DNA of 64,000 bases from Rhodocyclales bacterium (GCA_016214145.1 JACRPA010000002.1:310001-374000); one strand, 5' to 3'. Numbered from the stretch's first letter, positions 7,178 through 15,371 are shown. A program made the numbers and translations. Notes: generated by a model from the sequence alone, not told the origin.

Positions 7178-7570
7178 GTGCGCACACTCCATTACCTGGC
7201 AATAATTCCTATCGCAACCGCATGCTCGGGCGTACCAAGCATTAAATCGGAACCGGATGTTGTTGCGTTTCCTGCACGAGTCGTGAAGGTTGAAGCCGTT
7301 GATCGCGAAAAATCCGGCCGTATGATTGCCACCATACCGTTCAAGCATGTTGACCTCCTGGTGCCAACTAATTTCGTAACAAGCAGATCTTACTCAACCC
7401 AGGTATTTACCTTGACCATCCCTAACCGCGAACCAGTCGAAATCGATTCGCCGGGATCGTTCGCTGTCGGCCAATGCGTAGTTCTCTACGTCAGATCGCG
7501 AAACGCTGACAATACGAGATTTTTCCCATCCTCCGGGGAAATGGAACCCTATGATCATTGCCCGGATTAA
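7178..7570 (+). CDS. Small lipoprotein of unknown function
   Basis: 130 residues with a GTG start at 7178, chosen because GAGGAA lies seven bases upstream and the reading then begins MRTLHYLAIIPIATACSG, a lipoprotein signal peptide with a plausible lipobox (IATAC). The mature part is beta-rich (VVAFPARVVKVEAVDREKSG; VFTLTIPNREPVEID) and resembles an OB-like or small beta-barrel domain. I do not recognise the family. It precedes two TPR lipoproteins on the same strand. Confidence 0.55.
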   Translation: MRTLHYLAIIPIATACSGVPSIKSEPDVVAFPARVVKVEAVDREKSGRMIATIPFKHVDLLVPTNFVTSRSYSTQVFTLTIPNREPVEIDSPGSFAVGQCVVLYVRSRNADNTRFFPSSGEMEPYDHCPD

Positions 7571-7624
7571 CCGGCTTGCCAGCCGGCAAACACTTTGATG
7601 TTCAACCTTCCAATCGGAGAAAAC

Positions 7625-8167
7625 ATGAGGCGGTTGGTATTGATCTCTTTCATCGGCGCGTTGCTTGGTGGATGCGCGAATCCGCTCAACCGCGTGACCA
7701 TGGATCGGTATGCGCAAACGTGCGCGGAAGCCGAACGCAATGGCCAATTGAGCGTTGCCGAAGAGGCATGCCGTCGCGCCCTGATCAATGTACGCATCGG
7801 GAATCTCGGTCCGGAGTTGGAGTCTCAGGAGATGTACAACCTGGCCAGAATCAAGAAGCAGCTCCGCAAGTACGAAGAGGCCGAGGAATACTACAGGGCT
7901 TCACTGCAGATTCAGGAATCGCTTCCGAATCCGGATCAGGCCAAAATCGGTCGACGCCTGGCTGACCTGGCTATCGTCGTTGGAGAGCAAGGCAGGTTCA
8001 AAGACGCATGGCCGCTACTTTCCAGACTCCTTCCAATCGCCGACAGCTATGCCGGCAACGAAAGAGCCGTGGTCAAGCTCATCTTGAGCAAGTACGCCGA
8101 CGAATACGACAAATTGCAAATGCCCGGCGAAGCTTCGCAGCTAAGACAGAAGGCAAACCAACTCTAG
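7625..8167 (+). CDS. TPR-containing lipoprotein
   Basis: 180 residues, ATG at 7625. N-terminus MRRLVLISFIGALLGGCANP is a lipoprotein signal peptide with lipobox LGGC. The rest is helical TPR-type repeats, for example SVAEEACRRALINVRIGNLG, RIKKQLRKYEEAEEYYRASL and LADLAIVVGEQGRFKDAWPL. Such proteins are usually periplasmic scaffolds, outer- or inner-membrane anchored. It is followed 13 bp later by a second TPR lipoprotein, so the two probably form an operon. No specific partner can be named. Confidence 0.7.
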   Translation: MRRLVLISFIGALLGGCANPLNRVTMDRYAQTCAEAERNGQLSVAEEACRRALINVRIGNLGPELESQEMYNLARIKKQLRKYEEAEEYYRASLQIQESLPNPDQAKIGRRLADLAIVVGEQGRFKDAWPLLSRLLPIADSYAGNERAVVKLILSKYADEYDKLQMPGEASQLRQKANQL

Positions 8168-8180
8168 TCAATTCACCGTC

Positions 8181-8900
8181 ATGAACAAGAAGCTTGTGTT
8201 TATTGCCCGTTGTAATTTTGGCCTCGCCGCTCTCCTCCTGTCAGGTTGCGTCATTGCATCCGGGGGCATGCGCATCGACAACATCCCGATGTATGGGCAA
8301 CCTGAAATCGAGCGGCCCGAGGAGCTCAAGCGCGCGGACGAGGATTTCGTCAAGCAGGCTTCGGAGGGCCTTGGAGGCCGCGAAAAGGCCAGCATCGCGT
8401 GGTGGCTGCAGGGCGACAAGTTCATGAGCGAGGGCAATCTCGACTACGCCATGCGACGGTATAACCAGTCGTGGCTGCTCAACCCGAACAGCTTTCGGGC
8501 CTATTGGGGCTTCGGACGTGTGCTGCTGGAGCGAGGTCAGCTGGATGAATCCCTCAATCATCTGGAAAAGGCATGCCAGCTTGTCGACGACGAATACCAG
8601 AAAGTCGCGCTGCTCGCCGACACCGCCACCGCCTACTCGGTCAAGGCCTATCGTACTGGCTCGGACAACATCAACGAGAGGTCCAAGTACTTCTCGCTGG
8701 CGAACCAGCGCTACGAAGAGAGCGCCAAACTCGACCCGGCTTATCCTAATTCGTGGCGAGGCTGGGCACGCTCCCTCTATTTCGAGGGGCGCTATGCAGA
8801 TGCCTGGGAGAAAGTCAGGAAGGCGCGTTCGCTTGGCGCCATGGCATTCCCCCCGCAATTCATCAGGGCGCTTGAGGAAAAGTTGCCCGAACCAAGGTAA
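8181..8900 (+). CDS. TPR-containing lipoprotein
   Basis: 239 residues. The signal peptide MNKKLVFIARCNFGLAALLL ends in lipobox LSGC. At least three TPR-like units are visible: MSEGNLDYAMRRYNQSWLLN, YWGFGRVLLERGQLDESLNH, and PAYPNSWRGWARSLYFEGRY near the end. The arrangement (N-terminal lipid anchor, then TPRs) matches the preceding gene, and both look like periplasmic adaptor proteins. Third lipoprotein in a row. No function can be assigned from sequence. A copy of the dispersed 22-bp motif starts eight bases after the stop. Confidence 0.7.
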   Translation: MNKKLVFIARCNFGLAALLLSGCVIASGGMRIDNIPMYGQPEIERPEELKRADEDFVKQASEGLGGREKASIAWWLQGDKFMSEGNLDYAMRRYNQSWLLNPNSFRAYWGFGRVLLERGQLDESLNHLEKACQLVDDEYQKVALLADTATAYSVKAYRTGSDNINERSKYFSLANQRYEESAKLDPAYPNSWRGWARSLYFEGRYADAWEKVRKARSLGAMAFPPQFIRALEEKLPEPR

Positions 8901-8907
8901 GCATTCG

Positions 8908-8929
8908 ATAGTCAGTCTGCGCGATACGG
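8908..8929 (-). repeat. Dispersed 22-bp motif, copy 3
   Basis: Minus strand CCGTA, seven bases, GACTGACTAT (one mismatch in the core). Intergenic, just downstream of the TPR lipoprotein. Confidence 0.75.
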
Positions 8930-8999
8930 CGATGCTGCCACTTAAAGGCAACGGTGTCGATATTTCTGCAAAACCCCTGATAGGCAACGGAGTTCCCTC

Positions 9000-9746
9000 A
9001 TGAACAGGATCATGATCGTCACCGGCGGCAGTCGCGGCATCGGCGCGGCGACGGCGCGGCTGGCGGCGGCCGAGGGCTACGCGGTGTGCATTTCCTACCT
9101 GCGCAACCAGCCGGCCGCGGAGGCGGTCGTGCGGGAGATCGCGCAGGCCGGCGGCAAGGCGATGGCCGTGGCTGCGGATGTCGCGGTCGAGGCCGATGTG
9201 CTGCGGCTGTTCGAACGGGTGGATGCGGCGCTGGGGCGCGTGACGGCGCTGGTCAACAACGCGGGCATCCTTGAGCGGCACATGCGCGTCAAGGAGATGG
9301 ATGCCGGCCGCCTGTCGCGCGTGCTGGCCGCGAACGTCATCGGCAGTTTCCTGTGCGCGCGCGAGGCGGTGCGGCGGATGTCGACCCGCCACGGCGGATC
9401 GGGCGGCGCGATCGTCAACCTCTCCTCGGCCGCGTCCCGCCTGGGCTCGCCGAACGAGTACGTCGATTACGCGGCGTCGAAGGGCGCCATCGACACTTTC
9501 ACCCTCGGCCTCGCCAAGGAGGTCGCCGCCGAAGGCATCCGCGTCAATGCCGTGCGGCCGGGCGTGATCTACACCGACATCCACGCCGACGGCGGCGAGC
9601 CGGGGCGGGTGGATCGCGTCAAGTCGGCCGTGCCCATGCTGCGCGGAGGGCAGCCCGAAGAAGTGGCAAAGGCCATCCTGTGGCTGCTCTCCGACGAGGC
9701 CTCGTATTCCACCGGCGCGATACTGGACGTATCCGGCGGGCGGTAG
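9000..9746 (+). CDS. SDR-family oxidoreductase
   Basis: 248-residue short-chain dehydrogenase/reductase. Rossmann motif TGGSRGIGAA at residues 8-17, NNAG at about 88, catalytic Ser in NLSSAASRLG and the Tyr-Lys pair in YVDYAASKGAIDTF. The C-terminal YSTGAILDVSGGR is typical of classical SDRs such as FabG-like and glucose dehydrogenase-like enzymes. The substrate is unknown. The Arg/Asn-containing YLRNQ after the second strand suggests NADP(H) rather than NAD(H). A VOC-family gene follows about 50 bp downstream. Confidence 0.88.
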   Translation: MNRIMIVTGGSRGIGAATARLAAAEGYAVCISYLRNQPAAEAVVREIAQAGGKAMAVAADVAVEADVLRLFERVDAALGRVTALVNNAGILERHMRVKEMDAGRLSRVLAANVIGSFLCAREAVRRMSTRHGGSGGAIVNLSSAASRLGSPNEYVDYAASKGAIDTFTLGLAKEVAAEGIRVNAVRPGVIYTDIHADGGEPGRVDRVKSAVPMLRGGQPEEVAKAILWLLSDEASYSTGAILDVSGGR

Positions 9747-9797
9747 CAACATGGCGGCTTGCGGCTGCCCCAGCCGCGCCTTCGAGGAGGAACGATC

Positions 9798-10166
9798 ATG
9801 GACAATCCGGTCGACTGGTTCGAGATCTACGTGCAGGACATGCCGCGCGCCAGGGCGTTCTACGAGTCGGTGTTCGGCGTGACGCTGACCCAGCTCGGCG
9901 GCCCGGACATGGAGATGTGGGCTTTCCCCATGGGGTCGGAGGAATACGGCGCGACCGGCGCGCTGGTGAAGATGACGGGCTTTCCCTCGGGCGGCAACAG
10001 CGTGCTGGTGTATTTCAAGTGCGCCGACTGCGCGGTCGAGGCGGCTAAGGCCGCCAAGTCCGGCGGCCGCATCCAGAAGGAAAAGATGTCCATCGGCCAG
10101 TACGGCTTCATCGTGCTGGTCGTCGACACGGAAGGCAACATGATCGGCCTGCACTCGATGCAGTAG
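9798..10166 (+). CDS. VOC-family (glyoxalase/bleomycin-resistance fold) protein
   Basis: 122 residues from the ATG at 9798, preceded by GAGGAGGAACG. MDNPVDWFEIYVQDMPRARA, FYESVFGVTL and the closing VDTEGNMIGLHS are hallmarks of vicinal-oxygen-chelate proteins of the YdcJ/glyoxalase-like group. The domain is a single betaalphabetabetabeta pair; a His near the N-terminus is absent, so metal binding at the classical glyoxalase I site is doubtful. It lies eight bases upstream of a TfoX-N gene, and the two likely form an operon with the hydrolase after it. Confidence 0.82.
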   Translation: MDNPVDWFEIYVQDMPRARAFYESVFGVTLTQLGGPDMEMWAFPMGSEEYGATGALVKMTGFPSGGNSVLVYFKCADCAVEAAKAAKSGGRIQKEKMSIGQYGFIVLVVDTEGNMIGLHSMQ

Positions 10167-10174
10167 GCGGCCCC

Positions 10175-10525
10175 ATGGCTTACGACGAAGGCCTGGCCGA
10201 GCGCCTGCGCGAACTCCTCCCCGAACACGCCGGCATCGCCGAGAAGAAGATGTTCGGCGGGCTGTGCCTGCTTTCGCGCGGCCACATGTTCGTCGGCATC
10301 GTCGGCGAGGCGCTGATGGCGCGCGTCGGGCCGGCGGCCTACGACAAGGCGCTGCGCCGGCCGCATGCGCGAGTGATGGACTTCACCGGCCGGCCGATGA
10401 AGGGCTACGTCTTCGTCGACCCACCCGGCTTCGAGGAGGACCGCGACCTGAAGCGATGGGTGGACGACAGCCTGGAATTCGTGGTGACGCTGCCGGAGAA
10501 GACGACGAAGAGGAAACGGTCATGA
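10175..10525 (+). CDS. TfoX N-terminal domain protein
   Basis: 116 residues matching the N-terminal domain of TfoX/Sxy: LRELLPEHAGIAEKKMFGGL, CLLSRGHMFVGIVGEALMAR, then FVDPPGFEEDRDLKRWVDDS. Full TfoX proteins (competence regulators) also have a C-terminal helical domain, which is missing here; stand-alone TfoX-N proteins are widespread and of unknown role. The stop overlaps the next start (ATGA). A link to natural competence is possible but not shown. Confidence 0.85.
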   Translation: MAYDEGLAERLRELLPEHAGIAEKKMFGGLCLLSRGHMFVGIVGEALMARVGPAAYDKALRRPHARVMDFTGRPMKGYVFVDPPGFEEDRDLKRWVDDSLEFVVTLPEKTTKRKRS

Positions 10526-11379
10526 TCCGCCGCGCCCACATCCTGACTTTGCTCGCCTGCCTGCTTCTGCCTGTCGCCGCCGGCGCGCAGCCGATGCGGC
10601 CCCAAGATGGCAAGCCGCAACTCGCACCGCCAGCGGCGAATGCGAGTGAACTGATTTCACGCGCGCGGATGCAGACGCCGCAGCGCGTGGCGGCGGCGGA
10701 GCGGCTCGGCGCGAAGCTGGTGAACACATCCGACAGCCGCAGCTTCGGCCTGATCTGGCAGCCGGCGGGAAAACCGCCGGCGGGCTGGATCGTCACCCTG
10801 CACGGCAGCGCGAGCTGGGCCTACGACGAGATCGTGCTGTGGCAGCCCTTCGCCGAGCGCAACAACCTCGGCATCGTCGCCCTGCAGTGGTGGTTCGGCG
10901 GCGGCCAGCGCATGGAGGATTACTACCAGCCGCGCGAGTTGCGGCGCGAACTGGAGCACCTGATGCGTCGCGCCGGCGCGACGCGGGAGACGGCGCTGCT
11001 GCACGGCTTCTCGCGCGGCTCGGCGAATCTCTATGCGCTGGTGGCCTTCGATGCGAACCTGTCGAATCCCCTCTTCCGCGCGGTGATCGCCAACGCCGGC
11101 GGCATGGCGGCGGATTTTCCCGCCAACCGCGACATCGACAGCGGACGCCTGGGTACTACGCCCTACGCCGGCACGCGCTGGTGGCTGTATTGCGGCGGCG
11201 GCGATCCCAACCCGGATCGAGACGGCTGTCCCGCCATGCGCCGCACACGCGACTGGCTGGCGCAGCGCGGCGCCGATGCCCGGATCACGGAGGATGCGGC
11301 CGGGAACCACGGCGGGTTCCACCGCAATCCCCGCAACGTGGAGCAGGCGCTCGACTGGTTCCTGAAGACGCCCCGCTAG
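10522..11379 (+). CDS. Exported alpha/beta hydrolase
   Basis: 285 residues, ATG at 10522 inside the TfoX-N stop. Signal peptide MIRRAHILTLLACLLLPVAA ends near AGAQP. The mature protein has an oxyanion-type LHGSASWAYDE, the nucleophile elbow LLHGFSRGSANLY (Ser in GFSRGS) and a late His in AAGNHGGFHRNP, consistent with an alpha/beta hydrolase fold. Cysteines in WWLYCGGGDPNPDRDGC could pair in the periplasm. Substrate unknown; it resembles poorly characterised PHB-depolymerase/esterase-like proteins. Translationally coupled to the preceding gene. Confidence 0.75.
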   Translation: MIRRAHILTLLACLLLPVAAGAQPMRPQDGKPQLAPPAANASELISRARMQTPQRVAAAERLGAKLVNTSDSRSFGLIWQPAGKPPAGWIVTLHGSASWAYDEIVLWQPFAERNNLGIVALQWWFGGGQRMEDYYQPRELRRELEHLMRRAGATRETALLHGFSRGSANLYALVAFDANLSNPLFRAVIANAGGMAADFPANRDIDSGRLGTTPYAGTRWWLYCGGGDPNPDRDGCPAMRRTRDWLAQRGADARITEDAAGNHGGFHRNPRNVEQALDWFLKTPR

Positions 11380-11384
11380 GGCCC

Positions 11385-11411
11385 TGGATTCCCGCCTTCG
11401 CGGGAATGACG
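11385..11411. repeat. Short REP-like hairpin
   Basis: ATTCCCGCCTTCGCGGGAAT, a common hairpin repeat in proteobacteria, lies between the convergent hydrolase and sodC genes and may help end transcription from both sides. A related form is at 5255-5289. Confidence 0.65.
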
Positions 11412-11415
11412 AGCG

Positions 11416-11928
11416 CTACCGCTTGACGATCACGCCGCAGGCCATGCGCGCGCCGGAGTTGCCGGTGGGCTGGGTCTTGAAGTCGTCGGGCGCGGCGTGG
11501 ACGATGACGCCACGGCCGAGAATCCCTGAAGCGCCTTCAAAAGTCAGTCCCTGCAATACGGCGACGAGCCTGGCGTTGCCATAGGCGTCGGCCTCCAGCA
11601 TCGGCATGTCGCCGGCGTGGTGCGGCCCCTGCTGCGGGTGGCCGTGCGGATGGCCGCCGGGGTTGAAGTGGCCGCCGGCGCTGGTGCCGTCGGGCGCGCT
11701 GCAGTCGCCCTTCTCGTGGATGTGGAAGCCGTGCGCGCCGGGGGTAAGGCCGGCGACGTGAGCCGTCACCTCGACGTCATGGCCCATCTGCCTGAAGACG
11801 ACGGTGCCGGTGGTGGTGTGGCCCTGGGTCGGGGCCAGCTTGGCCTCGGCGGACGGGCCATGGTGGTGGCCGGCGCAGGCGGACAGCAGGACGGCGGCGG
11901 AGGCGGCGGTGATCAGGGTCATTTTCAT
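11416..11928 (-). CDS. sodC: Cu/Zn superoxide dismutase, lipoprotein
   Basis: Converts superoxide to oxygen and hydrogen peroxide in the periplasm. 170 residues from the ATG at 11928; AGAGGAGAG lies upstream of it, while an in-frame upstream ATG lacks one. Signal peptide MKMTLITAASAAVLLSACAG has lipobox LSAC. The metal-site motif HGFHIHEKGDCSAPDGTSAG, HFNPGG and the His-rich HPHGHPQQGPHHAGDM are present, as is the C-terminal GNSGARMACGVI. The His-rich insert may collect copper or zinc. It contains a copy of the dispersed motif at 11540-11561, encoding AVLQGLTF. Confidence 0.93.
   Translation of the reverse strand: MKMTLITAASAAVLLSACAGHHHGPSAEAKLAPTQGHTTTGTVVFRQMGHDVEVTAHVAGLTPGAHGFHIHEKGDCSAPDGTSAGGHFNPGGHPHGHPQQGPHHAGDMPMLEADAYGNARLVAVLQGLTFEGASGILGRGVIVHAAPDDFKTQPTGNSGARMACGVIVKR
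11540..11561 (-). repeat. Dispersed 22-bp motif, copy 4
   Basis: Minus strand CCGTA, seven bases, exact GACTGACTTT, inside sodC and read as AVLQGLTF. Confidence 0.8.
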
Positions 11929-11960
11929 TTTGGTCTCTCCTCTGTTGGGGTTGGGTACGA

Positions 11961-12344
11961 CTAGAAAATCATGGTGCTCCATTCCGGGTCGAGGGTGCGC
12001 GCGACGAAGGCCGCGGCACCCGCCGCTCCTGAATACTCCGGGATGAGGGGCCGGTCAACCAGGCCGTGGGCGTGGAAGGCCATCTGGCAGACGAGGAACT
12101 TCACGCCGCGCCCGGAGGCGTCGCGCATGAAGTCGTGGATCGAGCGCTCGCGGCCAGGCGAGGAATACATGTCCTCCGCAACGCCCGGCTCGAGCAGCTT
12201 CACAGCGGTGCCGGCGAAATGGATCTCCACCTCGCAGTCCATCGCTACCGCCGTGACTGCGTACACGAAAGGCGCGGCGGCCAGCTCGGGGCGCTCGGGC
12301 GACAGCGACCAGACGAGGATAGCGAGTTTGCTGCGTGGATTCAA
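11961..12344 (-). CDS. DsrE-family protein
   Basis: 127 residues with an apparent TTG start overlapping the upstream stop (TTGA). KLAILVWSLSPERPELAAAP at the start and GVKFLVCQMAFHAHGLVDRP near the middle fit the DsrE/DsrF fold, with a conserved-position cysteine in VCQMAFHA that in relatives carries sulfur as a persulfide. It pairs with a lipoyl-domain protein directly upstream. Similar DsrE plus lipoate-binding-protein pairs occur in sulfur-transfer (sHdr-type) systems, but no Hdr genes are seen here, so the pathway is open. Confidence 0.78.
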   Translation of the reverse strand: MNPRSKLAILVWSLSPERPELAAAPFVYAVTAVAMDCEVEIHFAGTAVKLLEPGVAEDMYSSPGRERSIHDFMRDASGRGVKFLVCQMAFHAHGLVDRPLIPEYSGAAGAAAFVARTLDPEWSTMIF

Positions 12345-12775
12345 GATTCGATCACCGCTTCAGGTTCGATGGCACGGATGTGTTCGACGTAGGCCGCCGC
12401 ATCGACGAGGCGTGCGATATCGGCCTCCCAGTCGAGCGGCGCGCCGCGCGCCAACCAGCCCGCGCCGTAGGGATCGCGGTTGATGAGATCGGGCCGCTCC
12501 TCGGCGTCTTCATTCGGCGTGTCGAGGCGGAATGCCACAGGGGAATGCACGGCGAGCACGGTCTTGGCGGATTCGACGGTGCCGAGGCCGCGCCCCGCCG
12601 CCACCTCGGCGCCGGTCGGCTTGGGCGTGAAGGCGATCACCTCGCCGGCCAGGTGCAGGCCGAAACTGGTGGCGCCGATGACGACGTCTCCGCCCTCGCG
12701 CCGCACCCACATGTCGTAGCGGGTGTCGTAGAGGAGGTTGGCGGGCACGCTGCCTTTGAAGGTTTCAGTTGCCAT
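12341..12775 (-). CDS. GcvH-like lipoyl-domain protein
   Basis: 144 residues, ATG at 12775 (MATETFKGSVPANLLYDTRY). Fold and motifs follow glycine-cleavage H protein: LLYDTRYDMWVRREGGDVVI, IGATSFGLHLAGEVIAFTPK, the lipoyl-lysine site GTVESAKTVLAVHSPVAF, and NRDPYGAGWL. The ES-x-K lysine is intact. No gcvT, gcvP or other glycine cleavage gene is near. Partnered with a DsrE protein, it looks more like the sulfur-carrier lipoate-binding proteins (LbpA type) than a true GcvH; this is inference from context and the long C-terminal helix. Confidence 0.78.
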   Translation of the reverse strand: MATETFKGSVPANLLYDTRYDMWVRREGGDVVIGATSFGLHLAGEVIAFTPKPTGAEVAAGRGLGTVESAKTVLAVHSPVAFRLDTPNEDAEERPDLINRDPYGAGWLARGAPLDWEADIARLVDAAAYVEHIRAIEPEAVIES

Positions 12776-12799
12776 GGTTTTCTTTGCGACGGCCGCTGA

Positions 12800-12900
12800 A
12801 ATCCCCCCAACCACCCTTTTTCAAAGGGGGGCTTCCTTGCGTTCCCCCCTTTGTCCCACAGGGATTCCCTTCGGTCGCAAAAGGGGGGCCGGGGGGGATT
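12800..12900. repeat. C/G-run inverted repeat, family C
   Basis: Blocks of AATCCCCC, CTTTTTCAAAGGGGGG and TTCCCCCCTTTG fold back on each other between the lipoyl-protein gene and tRNA-Sec. The same family occurs at 19444-19551 upstream of fdoI. Role unknown; a REP-like element. Confidence 0.7.
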
Positions 12901-12905
12901 ATATT

Positions 12906-13001
12906 TGGCGGAAGAGAGTGGGAGTCGAACCCACCAGGGACCGCTTGGCCGCCCCTCCCGGATTTGAAGTCCGAGCGCCCCACCGGGGTGCGATCTCTTC
13001 C
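12906..13001 (-). tRNA. selC: tRNA-Sec (anticodon TCA)
   Basis: Selenocysteine tRNA that decodes UGA with SelB. The 8-bp acceptor stem GGAAGAGA pairs with TCTCTTCC, a bacterial tRNA-Sec hallmark. The anticodon loop reads CTTCAAA with anticodon TCA, the variable arm is long, GGTTCGACTCC forms the T arm, the discriminator is G and CCA is encoded. About 96 nt, as expected. It lies immediately upstream of selB on the same strand, so the two may be cotranscribed. Confidence 0.97.
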
Positions 13002-13006
13002 ATTGC

Positions 13007-14929
13007 TCATAAGACCCACTGCCTTTCGCTTTCACCGCCGCGCAGGGCGTGTTCGTCGCGCACGCGGCGAGTGTAACCGACGCGGTCGAAGAATTCGAGG
13101 ATGTGGATGGCGACCTTGCGTCCGCCGCCGATCTCGTCGCGCAGCTCGGCCGCGCGGGCGGTGCCGTCGCGGGCGGTGCCGTCGCGGGCGCACAGGCGGG
13201 CGACGCGTCCGGCGAGGTCGGCCACCGCCGCCGCCGCGAAGTAGTGGTCGTGCGCCACGGGATAGACCTGGCCGACGCGGGCGACGCGCTTCAACAGGCC
13301 GCGCACGGTCTCCTCGGCGATGCCGGTGGCCTTGGCGATGTCGCGCACTCGCGGCGGGCCGTAGGGCTCGGCCTCCAGCAGGGGCTTCAGCGTATTCCAG
13401 AGATCGGCATCAGTGGCGGCGAGCACGGCGCGGTGCTCGGGCAGGTGCAGCCAGCTGCCGCTCTGCGCCAGTTCATTCGATGCGAGGAGTTCGAAAGTCA
13501 GTCTGTCGAAGGCGGCGCGGGACAGCGTCGGCAGCGCCAGCCGCCGCAGGCGGTCGCGCTCGACGCCGATCATGTCGGGGGCGCGTTCGTGCTCGGCGCG
13601 CGCCGCATCGAGCAGCCGCTGGCGCAATACCTGCCAGTTGGCCGACGAGAAGCCGCTGCGGCCGCCCGCCTCCTCGATGACGACGAGGCCCATGTCGCGC
13701 CACAGCGCCTGCGCCTCGGCGGCGGCGATGTTGTGGTTGAGGGCATAGCGGTCGAGGTTGACGCCGGCGATCTGGCGCGCGAGGGCGTGCGCCAGTGCCG
13801 GCTGCGGATCGGCCTGGTCGAGCAGGCGCAGGTACTCCAGCCGCTCCGGGGCGCGCTTGTGGCGCGAGGGCGGAAAGATGTCCAGCACGCGACCGCCGCC
13901 GATCGTGCGCGTGGCGGACTGGTCGCGCAGGATGAAATGGTCGCCCCACAACGCCCCGACGGGTTTCTCCAGAATGATTTCCGCCAGCATGGCTTCGCCC
14001 GGTGCCGCGGCGTCGCCTTCGAGCAGGGCAGCGCGTCCGATAATGTCTGACGCACCGAGATGCACATGCACCGGCATCCAGTGCTTGATCGGCGCATCCG
14101 CCGAGGCGGGCACGCGCAGGCGAACATGGAAACGGTTGATCGGTGCATGCAGGGCCGGATCGACGACCCACATGCCGCGCGTAATGTCCTCCTTGCCGAA
14201 GTCGCCGGCGAGGTTGAGCGCGAGGCGCTCGCCTGCCCCGCCTTTCCGGGCATCGCGGTCCTGGGCGTGGATGCCGCGCACGCGGGCGGGGAAGCCCGGC
14301 GGCGTGACGATCACTGAATCACCGACGGTGACCTTGCCCGAGAAGGCGGTGCCCGTCACCACCAGGCCGACGCCCTGCAGGGTGAAGCAGCGGTCGATGG
14401 CGTGGCGGAAACCGCCCGCCGCGGCGCGCACCGCCTGCTGGCCGGCTTCGGCCAGCAGATGCGCATGGAGGGCCTCGATGCCCTCTCCTTTCGTTGCCGA
14501 CACCTCGAACAGCGGCACGCCTTCCAGCGCGGTGCCGGCCAGCAGCGCGGCGATCTCCGCCCGCGCCGCCGCGCGCCGCTCGCCGGCGACCGCATCGACC
14601 TTGGTCAGCGCCACGGCGCCGCGCCCGAGGCCGAGCAGGTCGACGATGGCAAGGTGCTCGCGTGTCTGCGGCATCGGCCCGTCGTCGGCGGCTACCACCA
14701 GCAGGACGAAATCGATGCCGGTGGCCCCGGCCAGCATGTTGTGCACCAGCCGCTCGTGGCCGGGCACGTCGACGAAGCCGAGGCGTCCCTCGTCGGCATA
14801 GGCGTAGCCGAGGTCGAGCGTGATGCCGCGCGCCTTCTCCTCCTTCAGGCGGTCGCAGTCCACGCCGGTCAATGCCTTGACCAGCGTAGTCTTGCCGTGG
14901 TCGATGTGTCCGGCGGTGCCGACGATCAT
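13007..14929 (-). CDS. selB: Selenocysteine-specific elongation factor SelB
   Basis: GTPase that delivers Sec-tRNA to the ribosome at UGA codons followed by a SECIS hairpin. 640 residues. G-domain motifs: [17 protein letters not shown], the switch region [19 protein letters not shown] and ALTKVDAV. Translation-factor beta barrels follow, then C-terminal winged-helix domains that bind SECIS RNA. A 15-bp tandem repeat near 13153-13190 gives [12 protein letters not shown] in the last winged helix, a small in-frame expansion. A dispersed-motif copy is at 13494-13515 (FDRLTF). A family B repeat separates it from the upstream GIY-YIG gene. Confidence 0.96.
   Translation of the reverse strand: MIVGTAGHIDHGKTTLVKALTGVDCDRLKEEKARGITLDLGYAYADEGRLGFVDVPGHERLVHNMLAGATGIDFVLLVVAADDGPMPQTREHLAIVDLLGLGRGAVALTKVDAVAGERRAAARAEIAALLAGTALEGVPLFEVSATKGEGIEALHAHLLAEAGQQAVRAAAGGFRHAIDRCFTLQGVGLVVTGTAFSGKVTVGDSVIVTPPGFPARVRGIHAQDRDARKGGAGERLALNLAGDFGKEDITRGMWVVDPALHAPINRFHVRLRVPASADAPIKHWMPVHVHLGASDIIGRAALLEGDAAAPGEAMLAEIILEKPVGALWGDHFILRDQSATRTIGGGRVLDIFPPSRHKRAPERLEYLRLLDQADPQPALAHALARQIAGVNLDRYALNHNIAAAEAQALWRDMGLVVIEEAGGRSGFSSANWQVLRQRLLDAARAEHERAPDMIGVERDRLRRLALPTLSRAAFDRLTFELLASNELAQSGSWLHLPEHRAVLAATDADLWNTLKPLLEAEPYGPPRVRDIAKATGIAEETVRGLLKRVARVGQVYPVAHDHYFAAAAVADLAGRVARLCARDGTARDGTARAAELRDEIGGGRKVAIHILEFFDRVGYTRRVRDEHALRGGESERQWVL
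13494..13515 (-). repeat. Dispersed 22-bp motif, copy 5
   Basis: Minus strand CCGCC, seven bases, exact GACTGACTTT inside selB. The CCGTA half is degenerate here; the core is perfect. Confidence 0.65.
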
Positions 14930-14940
14930 TTTTACGGGCC

Positions 14941-15062
14941 CTTCGATACGCGCTTCGCGCTACTCAGGGCGAACGGGGAATTTCTGTTCATGATTTGCGG
15001 GCTACTCAGGTCGAACGGGTAATTACCGTTCGTGGTGAGTAGGCACGCAGCGCCGTATCGAA
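14941..15062. repeat. REP-like palindrome, family B (long copy)
   Basis: Starts CTTCGATACGCGCTTCGCGC and ends CGCCGTATCGAA, with a second internal copy of the GCTACTCAGG arm, so it looks like a compound of two elements. It fills the space between selB and the GIY-YIG gene. Confidence 0.75.
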
Positions 15063-15068
15063 CCACAC

Positions 15069-15371
15069 TCATACTCCAAAATCCCGCTTGGAAAAATCCT
15101 TCTTCCCAAGCCGCGACACTTCTTTCCAGTCGCCCCGCATCATGGCTTCCTTCTTTCTCCTGCTCCATCCCTTGATCTGCTGTTCAGCCGCCAAAGCCTC
15201 CTCGCGGGTCACAAATTCCTGAGACCAGACCAGTTCCACCGGAAGCCGCTTAGCCGTATACCCCTCGCATGTTCCTTGTCGGTGCTGGCCAATTCGATGT
15301 TCGAGATTGTCTGTATGGCCGGCGTAATAGGAACCATCAGCACACCTCAGCAGGTAGCACCAAAAGCTCAT
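15069..15371 (-). CDS. GIY-YIG superfamily nuclease-fold protein
   Basis: 100 residues from the ATG at 15371, which overlaps the selA stop (ATGA). [20 protein letters not shown] has the GIY-YIG strand pair (here CYLLR..YYAGHT), followed by the Arg of [20 protein letters not shown] and the Glu of [20 protein letters not shown]. This matches the small UPF0213/YhbQ-type proteins, some of which cut DNA. Coupling to selA is probably incidental. Confidence 0.85.
   Translation of the reverse strand: MSFWCYLLRCADGSYYAGHTDNLEHRIGQHRQGTCEGYTAKRLPVELVWSQEFVTREEALAAEQQIKGWSRRKKEAMMRGDWKEVSRLGKKDFSKRDFGV

Noticed and set aside
12341-12775. Calling the lipoyl protein a true glycine-cleavage H protein (gcvH)
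   Set aside because: No gcvT or gcvP nearby and it is coupled to a DsrE gene; left as GcvH-like.
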